Origin: CBDCZY01 sp965224745
GTDB taxonomy: Bacteria; Pseudomonadota; Gammaproteobacteria; Methylococcales; Methylomonadaceae
Direction: 5' to 3'
DNA: 64,000 bases
NCBI GenBank assembly: GCA_965224745.1
Contig: CBDCZY010000004.1
Location: 338,400-402,399 of the forward strand
Each line of letters opens with the position of its first letter. The stretch's first letter is position 1. The position numbers and the translations under genes are program-made. Positions 59,574 to 64,000 of the stretch are shown here, in pieces. The notes beneath the pieces are model-generated. The model was not told the origin of the DNA and did not search any database. It worked only from the letters and a program-made list of their open reading frames with translations.

Positions 59574-59765
59574 ATGGAATCACCGTTTTCAATGTGGGAG
59601 ACTGTGCTGCTCGGCGCGATGGTTTTACTGCTTATTTTTTGGTTTAGACCGGGCATAAAAGCCTCACTGGAACGTAGTAAAAATACTGAAAAAGATTGGC
59701 CGGCAGTTATTTTACCGCTGGCAATCGTTGTACTGTTTGTTGTTTTTTTGATTTCAACAACGTGA
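59574..59765 (+). CDS. Small two-span membrane protein
   Basis: 63 residues with two hydrophobic helices (about 9-24 and 43-61) separated by a basic loop (KASLERSKNTEKDW). ATG 59574 has AGAGGA upstream. It is followed 2 bases later by yjgA, so both are probably cotranscribed. I do not recognise a function. Confidence 0.75.
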   Translation: MESPFSMWETVLLGAMVLLLIFWFRPGIKASLERSKNTEKDWPAVILPLAIVVLFVVFLISTT

Positions 59766-59767
59766 CG

Positions 59768-60307
59768 ATGGCGCGGTGGGAAGAGGATATTGAGGGCCAG
59801 GAGGACGAAGAAGCGGAAGACGATTTTGTCAGTAAGTCCGCTTTAAAACGGCAGGATAGAGAGTTACAAAAACTGGCCGCTGAATTAGCCGAGCTTCCCC
59901 CAGGACATTTGCAAGATATGAAGCTACCTGAAAGTTTGCGACTGTCGGTCAGGCAGGCTGCATCGCTTCCTGCCAGTGGCGCGAGAAAAAGGCAGGTGAA
60001 ATATATTGGGGGGTTGTTAAGAGACATGGACATTGCGCCCATCGTTGAAAAAATAGCCACCTTGAAGAACCAAAATCACCTGTCCAGCCAACATCATCAT
60101 CGAATTGAACGCTGGCGGGATCGTTTAATTGAGCAGGGCAATACAGCATTGACAGAGCTTTTGGATAAATATCCCAAGACTGATCGACAGCAGCTGAGGC
60201 AGCTAATACGCAACGTTGAAAAAGAGCAGGCGCAAGCCAAACCGCCCAAACATTTCAGGGAGCTCTATCGTTATATCAAACAAATTTTGGATGACTCGGC
60301 CGAATAA
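59768..60307 (+). CDS. yjgA: Ribosome biogenesis factor YjgA (DarP, DUF615)
   Basis: About 179 residues from ATG 59768. A longer frame opens at 59696, but it overlaps the membrane protein gene and the extra codons look unlike the family. Conserved parts: VSKSALKRQDRELQKLAAEL, ARKRQVKYIGGLLRDMD, HRIERWRDRLIEQG and a C-terminal FRELYRYIKQIL. It binds the immature large ribosomal subunit. Its acidic N-terminus and basic core are typical. Confidence 0.93.
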   Translation: MARWEEDIEGQEDEEAEDDFVSKSALKRQDRELQKLAAELAELPPGHLQDMKLPESLRLSVRQAASLPASGARKRQVKYIGGLLRDMDIAPIVEKIATLKNQNHLSSQHHHRIERWRDRLIEQGNTALTELLDKYPKTDRQQLRQLIRNVEKEQAQAKPPKHFRELYRYIKQILDDSAE

Positions 60308-60339
60308 TCGCTGAGGAACACATCCGTTGTAGTTGTAAG

Positions 60340-61437
60340 CTATAGTTTTCGGGCGTGCATCAAGGCTTGCTCAGACAATTCACTCCACTGACTCACTTGT
60401 TTTCTAAACGGGATGATCGAGTCGAATATTTTCTTGGATACTGGATCTTTTGCCGCCAACTCACTGATCACCTCATCTGATAAGTTACGCAGCTTTTTTA
60501 GTACGTCATCCGGTAACGGCAAAACCTTGACATTGTGCTCATTCACCAGTGTCGTTAACGCTTGTTGATTGCGCGCAGTATATTCCGCCAACATATCAAG
60601 GTTGGCGGTTTTACAAGCGGACAGAACAATATGCTGTAAATCTTTTGGTAACCCGGCAAAGGCTTTCTTGTTGATCAAGCATTCCATCGTTGAACCAGGC
60701 TCATGCCAACCCGGGTAGTAATAATATTTAGCGATTTTATGAAAGCCAAACGCCAGATCATTATACGGCCCTACCCATTCGGTGGCGTCCAGTGTGCCGG
60801 ATTGCAGCGACGTGAACAATTCACCACCCGGCATGTTAACCGGTGTCCCGCCCGCTCGTCTTAATACTTCTCCACCCAGGCCAGGGATTCGCATCTTGAG
60901 CCCTTTTAAATCGCTGACCGAGTTGATCTTCCTGTTAAACCAACCCGCCATCTGAACGCCAGAATTACCGGTAGGGGCAGGGATAATACCAAACGGTTCG
61001 TATAGTTCACGCCACAGGTCAATCCCGCCGCCATAATACAGCCAAGCGTTCATTTCCTGTGCGGTCAACCCAAACGGAATGGAAGAAAAAAACTGCGCTG
61101 CTTCGGACTTGCCTTTCCAATAAAAAGCGCCAGAGTGGCCCAGTTCAGCCGTGCCTTTGGAGACGACATCAAAAACTTCAAACGCTGGAACCAACTCGCG
61201 AGCACCGTAGACCTTAACGCTAATGCGGGCACCACTCATATCGGTGATGAGCTGTGCCAACAAGTTAGCATTGGTTCCCAACCCAGGAAAGTTCTTAGGC
61301 CACGCTGTCACCATTTTCCAGCGGAATTTGGTTTCCGCTTGAGCCCTTTGGGACATTGAAAAAGCCGTGGTGCCAGCGGCCAAAGAAGTGATGCCGGCAG
61401 TACTCATAAAATCACGTCGTTTCATGTTTTTTCTCAT
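60340..61437 (-). CDS. TRAP transporter substrate-binding protein (DctP/TakP family), Tat-exported
   Basis: 365 residues. The twin-arginine signal KRRDFMSTAGI is at residues 6-16, with a hydrophobic stretch and cleavage near AQAET. The mature domain has the family's KMVTAWPKNFPGLGT, GTAELGHSGAFYWKGK, LKGLKMRIPGLGGEVLRRAG and DATEWVGPYNDLAFG (the arginine and acid positions that bind carboxylate ligands). It binds an organic acid in the periplasm. The partner membrane subunits (DctQ, DctM) are not next to it, so it is an orphan here. The start may be ATG 61425 instead. Confidence 0.92.
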   Translation of the reverse strand: MRKNMKRRDFMSTAGITSLAAGTTAFSMSQRAQAETKFRWKMVTAWPKNFPGLGTNANLLAQLITDMSGARISVKVYGARELVPAFEVFDVVSKGTAELGHSGAFYWKGKSEAAQFFSSIPFGLTAQEMNAWLYYGGGIDLWRELYEPFGIIPAPTGNSGVQMAGWFNRKINSVSDLKGLKMRIPGLGGEVLRRAGGTPVNMPGGELFTSLQSGTLDATEWVGPYNDLAFGFHKIAKYYYYPGWHEPGSTMECLINKKAFAGLPKDLQHIVLSACKTANLDMLAEYTARNQQALTTLVNEHNVKVLPLPDDVLKKLRNLSDEVISELAAKDPVSKKIFDSIIPFRKQVSQWSELSEQALMHARKL

Positions 61438-61494
61438 TTATTTGTGCTTGCAGTTAACTAACGCAGGCTTTGTTAACTTTGTCGTTAGCGTGCA

Positions 61495-62151
61495 TCAAGT
61501 TCTTAAGCTGATGATTGGCCAGCCAGCTTGTGTTGCATAGTGCTGAAGCTGTGCATCAGGATCAACCGCAATCGGATGCGTGACTTTACGCAACAACGGT
61601 AAATCGTTATGTGAATCGCTATAAAAGAAACTGCCGTTCAACGAGTGGCCAGTTTTTTCTAGCCATTGCTTGAGTTGTGTGACTTTACCTTCTTGAAAAC
61701 AGGGGGTTCCGCAGAAATTTCCGGTATAACGTCCAGCAATAAACTCAGGGTCAGTTGCCAGAAAATCGTCGATCCCATAAAGCGTAACGATTGGTTCTGT
61801 TACAAAACGGTTTGTGGCGGTAATTACCAGCAAGTTGTCGCCATCGTTACGGTGCTTTTTAATCAAATCAAACGCTTTGGGTAACAGGATAGGGGTGATT
61901 TTGTTTTCGATAAATTGCTCGCGCCAACGCAATAAGTTGCTCGTCTTATTTTCACCAAGTGGTTGTAGCGAAAAACGCAGGAACTCTTTTATGTCAAGTG
62001 TTCCTTGCTTGTAGTCGTCATAAAATTTAAGGTTAGCCTGCTCATACTGGTCAGCATCGACAATGCCTTCGTCAACCAAAAACTGCCCCCACAAATAATC
62101 GCTATCACCCGCGATCAAGGTATTATCCAAATCAAAAATTGCTAATGCCAC
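61495..62151 (-). CDS. HAD-superfamily hydrolase, subfamily IB (SerB-like)
   Basis: 218 residues. Motif I is AIFDLDNTLIAGDSDYLWG with the catalytic Asp pair, motif II ITATNRF, motif III with the Lys in QEGKVTQLKQW, and motif IV FYSDSHNDLPLL. The cap is small and helical. Family members dephosphorylate phosphoserine-like or other phosphomonoesters; the substrate here is not known. It lies 57 bases upstream of the DctP gene on the same strand. Confidence 0.9.
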   Translation of the reverse strand: MALAIFDLDNTLIAGDSDYLWGQFLVDEGIVDADQYEQANLKFYDDYKQGTLDIKEFLRFSLQPLGENKTSNLLRWREQFIENKITPILLPKAFDLIKKHRNDGDNLLVITATNRFVTEPIVTLYGIDDFLATDPEFIAGRYTGNFCGTPCFQEGKVTQLKQWLEKTGHSLNGSFFYSDSHNDLPLLRKVTHPIAVDPDAQLQHYATQAGWPIISLRT

Positions 62152-62239
62152 GCCAGGTTTCCATAGAATTGATGGTATTGTTTGAAAGCTATTCTAACAA
62201 CATCTAGCGTTGGGTTGGAAAAACCAGCTTGATTGGATG

Positions 62240-62313
62240 GGCGGGTAAACCGAGGGGAACCTCCTTTTCAGTTTCTCACAGAACATATGTGAACCTCTCG
62301 ACTCATAAGACTC
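62240..62313 (-). ncRNA. Group II intron 3-prime end remnant (domain V/VI-like)
   Basis: On the minus strand, 62313-62281 resembles domain V: GAGTCTTATG, a GAGA tetraloop, then CACATATGTTC at the 3-prime side (compare GAGCCGTATG...CACGTACGGTTC). It is followed by TGTGAGAAACTGAAAAGGAG then a pairing CCCCTCGGTTTACCC, like domain VI. No reverse transcriptase gene lies upstream, so only the tail of an intron remains. Confidence 0.45.
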
Positions 62314-62525
62314 TTTAGCATATAAAGGTTACTCTGATAATTATTGGTTTTCGTCCAAAGGTGATCGTTAATTACACCTGATTTATTATCTGGTACTGCT
62401 ATCCGGGTTCTGTCTATCACGAAACAATGCATGTTATACCGCAACGAAAATCTAGTGGCCGAAACATTTATTTTCCAATGGGAGAAGTAAGCATATAAGA
62501 TATACGGAAACTAGTTAATAACTTG
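62314..62525. other. Gap before the integron cassette
   Basis: About 210 bases. The first part may continue the intron remnant. I see no integron integrase gene and no attC-like core site partner here, so the cassette boundary at 62525 is not preceded by an obvious attI or attC site. Confidence 0.4.
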
Positions 62526-63615
62526 TTAGGCTCTAGGGAAATTTATGAGAAATATTCTAAATATTACAAACGGTGATTGTGCCGTAGAGATAATGAAAAA
62601 GGCTGAAATTCCTGGTGTGTTTTTGCCGTGGAGAGATGTGCTTCATGATGGGCCTGTTCCAAAAGGATTTTCCCTTGAAGAATTATCAAAAATTCGTTCA
62701 GAGTTCATCATAAGCCGAAACTGGGGAACACCTGAAGATATTGAGCGAGACTTTATTGAGAGAGACAATATTTTAAAGTCATTCGGTAAGTATGAAAAAG
62801 TTATTTTATGGTTTGAGCATGACCTTTATGACCAACTTCAAATCTTGCAGATATTGGATTGGCTTAACGTAAATGGTGAAAATGAAATAAAGCTATCAAT
62901 TATTTGTAAAGACAAATATTTGGGCTGTCTTTCACCAGAAGAAATGAAGGAGTTGCTGAAATTCGAGGAACCCGTTACAGAAAAGGATCTGCTGCTTTCT
63001 AGCAAAGCTTGGGCGGCATTTAGAGAAAACTCCCCCGAACTTTGGTGCCAGCTGTTAAACGAAGATACTTCAGCGTTACCCTTTTTGAAAGGTGCTGTTA
63101 TTAGGATGTTGGAAGAATATCCTAGTTGCAATAATGGCTTGTCACGTACAAGCCAACAAGCTTTAGAAATCATATCGAAAGGTGAAAAATTGGCTGGTAA
63201 AGCATTCGGTCTCAATCAAGAGCTAGAGGAACGAGTATTCTTAGGTGATTCAAGTTTTTGGGTCATTCTTCAAGAATTTATAGATTCAAGTCCGGCATTG
63301 TTAAAATTACCCGAAGGTAAAAAACTGAACTTACCAACAGAAAAAGACCAAGAGCTGACTATTACGCCTGTAGGTTTAGAGGTTCTATCTGGAAAAAGAA
63401 ATTGGCTTGAAATTACAAGTCTTGATCGTTGGGTTGGAGGTGTTCATTTGGAGCCTTCTAATGTTTGGTGCTGGAACTCAAATTCTGGCTCAGTAGAAAA
63501 AAGAGCCTAACAAAACGTTGCAGCTGACCCAAAAAGCGTCCTTTGTTTTGTGCATTGCGCTGCGCTCCATTATTGTACAAAACAAAGGCCACTTTTCGGT
63601 CAGCTGAACTTAGCG
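62526..63615 (+). mobile_element. Integron gene cassette (about 1090 bp) carrying a DUF1835 gene
   Basis: The left border is G^TTAGGC (62525-62531) and the right border is the G of GTTATAT at 63615. The cassette's own attC, when circular, would have GCCTAAC (63505-63511) facing G+TTAGGC, a perfect 7-base complement split between the two borders. This is what recombination at the attC core predicts. One gene in the usual orientation, with its stop codon inside the attC, fills the cassette. Confidence 0.85.
62545..63510 (+). CDS. DUF1835-domain protein, integron cassette cargo
   Basis: 321 residues. The N-terminus has the DUF1835 pattern: LNITNGDCAVEIMKKAEIPG, FLPWRDVLHDGPVP and VILWFEHDLYDQLQILQIL. 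The C-terminal half is helical and ends with a beta/Trp-rich tail (WLEITSLDRWVGGVHLEPSN). The function is unknown; homologues are scattered in bacteria, often as accessory genes. ATG 62545 lies 14 bases after the cassette border with AGGGAAAT upstream. The stop codon TAA (63508-63510) is part of the attC site. Confidence 0.88.
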   Translation: MRNILNITNGDCAVEIMKKAEIPGVFLPWRDVLHDGPVPKGFSLEELSKIRSEFIISRNWGTPEDIERDFIERDNILKSFGKYEKVILWFEHDLYDQLQILQILDWLNVNGENEIKLSIICKDKYLGCLSPEEMKELLKFEEPVTEKDLLLSSKAWAAFRENSPELWCQLLNEDTSALPFLKGAVIRMLEEYPSCNNGLSRTSQQALEIISKGEKLAGKAFGLNQELEERVFLGDSSFWVILQEFIDSSPALLKLPEGKKLNLPTEKDQELTITPVGLEVLSGKRNWLEITSLDRWVGGVHLEPSNVWCWNSNSGSVEKRA

Positions 63616-63621
63616 TTATAT
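63505..63621 (+). repeat. Integron attC recombination site
   Basis: 117 bases. R'' GCCTAAC (63505-63511), L'' GTTGCAGCTGACC, L' GGTCAGCTGAAC and R' GTTATAT (63615-63621). CAGCTGACC (63521-63529) pairs exactly with GGTCAGCTG (63598-63606), with one unpaired G in L'' (GTTGCAG against GTTCAG), the extrahelical base that marks the recombined strand. The arms continue: AAAAAGCGTCCTTTGTTTTG pairs with CAAAACAAAGGCCACTTTT. The variable loop is TTGCGCTGCGCTCCATTAT-like. Confidence 0.93.
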
Positions 63622-64000
63622 ACCTTTTTCGAAGGCACGTAGCGGAAAATAAACCTGTTTTTGAAAAAGCAAAAGCAGGGTGCTGTGAAGCTAGTTTTTA
63701 CTGGAGAAAATGAAGTCCGGACGTGGAAAACATAAGCTTGTGAAAAAGCAGGATTTGACGTGGAAAAGTAGGATGTTGCTTTTTCAAAGTCCATCGTGGA
63801 AATCAGAAAAAAGCTGAAAGAGCAAAAGCAGTTCCGATTAATGCCAAGCAGACCATGGAAAAAGGAAAGCCGACGTACTACCTTGCTTTGGTTTTCGATT
63901 GCTGCCAAGCTCGATGCGGAGAAGAAAAACCGGACTACTACGAAGCTGGAGAGTTAGAGATGGATTAATGTTTGAACAGAAAACATTATCCATATAAAAT
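63622..64000. other. Sequence after the attC: no gene recognised
   Basis: About 380 purine-rich bases (many GGAAAA, AAAAGCAGG words). A 35-codon plus-strand frame begins near 63710 but has no recognisable content. It may be a second, gene-poor cassette or the native chromosome next to the insertion site; the window ends before a further core site can be seen. Confidence 0.5.

Noticed and set aside
62400..62531. A second attC or an attI just before the cassette
   Set aside because: GTTAGGC at 62525 has no inverse core partner or paired arms within the preceding 150 bases; it is explained by the cassette's own border.
63600..63908. 102-codon minus-strand ORF after the attC
   Set aside because: Phe/Ser-rich product of a purine-rich plus strand, no domain, and no sensible start context.

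Overview
This window looks like a chromosomal segment of an AT-leaning gammaproteobacterium rich in insertion sequences. Housekeeping genes of gammaproteobacterial type (rdgC, yjgA/darP, nagZ, queD, efpL, feoABC, pgm) support that. A VPxPA-type exosortase sorting tail, a Fap-like amyloid locus, glcDEF and RAYT/REP-like debris would suit a methanotroph-like lineage (Methylococcales or relatives), but that is inference. No rRNA, tRNA or CRISPR array was seen.

Layout. 1-2352 (minus strand): a bacteriocin unit, made of a C39-peptidase ABC exporter (cut by the window edge), an HlyD adaptor and a 68-residue double-glycine-type microcin precursor. 2715-3281: efpL. 3572-20274: a type 3 BREX phage-defence operon, brxF-brxC-(AlbA_2 protein)-pglX-(DUF559 nuclease)-brxHII-pglZ-brxA. 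Its pglX is split by a 1425-bp ISKra4-like element with a clean 9-bp target duplication; removing the element and one duplication restores the reading frame exactly. The DUF559 gene sits between inverted GC-rich palindromic repeats that also supply ribosome binding sites. 20417-24180: a 2OG-Fe(II) oxygenase followed by transposase debris. 24183-29577: a functional-amyloid (Fap-like) cluster with a FapF-like outer-membrane pore, two small secreted proteins, a FapD-like C39 peptidase, a repeat-rich amyloid candidate and a divergent OmpR-type regulator.

30305-41697: mostly core genes, namely feoCBA with a Fur box, DUF1249, queD, a PilZ protein, trpS, an IS, a yigZ-like gene and glcDEF. 41822-44176: a large secreted protein with FG-GAP-like repeats and four beta/gamma-crystallin domains. 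44840-49907: a decayed NxxGxxAF-repeat protein gene broken by frameshifts and an IS3 element, a second identical copy of the ISKra4-like element, a RAYT fragment and a GC-rich element with inverted ends.

50091-62151: a FliL-like protein, nagZ with a 158-bp hairpin element starting at its stop codon, an eutC remnant, a RAYT fragment split by an ISL3-type element, a vWA/VPxPA-CTERM protein, pgm, an Lpp-like lipoprotein, rdgC, a deoxyinosine/uracil glycosylase, an aspartic protease, yjgA, a Tat-exported DctP and a HAD phosphatase. 62240-63621: a group II intron 3-prime remnant, then an integron gene cassette (DUF1835 gene plus a complete attC site) with no integrase in view.

Together the accessory parts are a competition peptide exporter, a phage-defence island interrupted in a reversible-looking way, an extracellular amyloid system and a captured integron cassette, set among at least five intact or near-intact insertion sequences.
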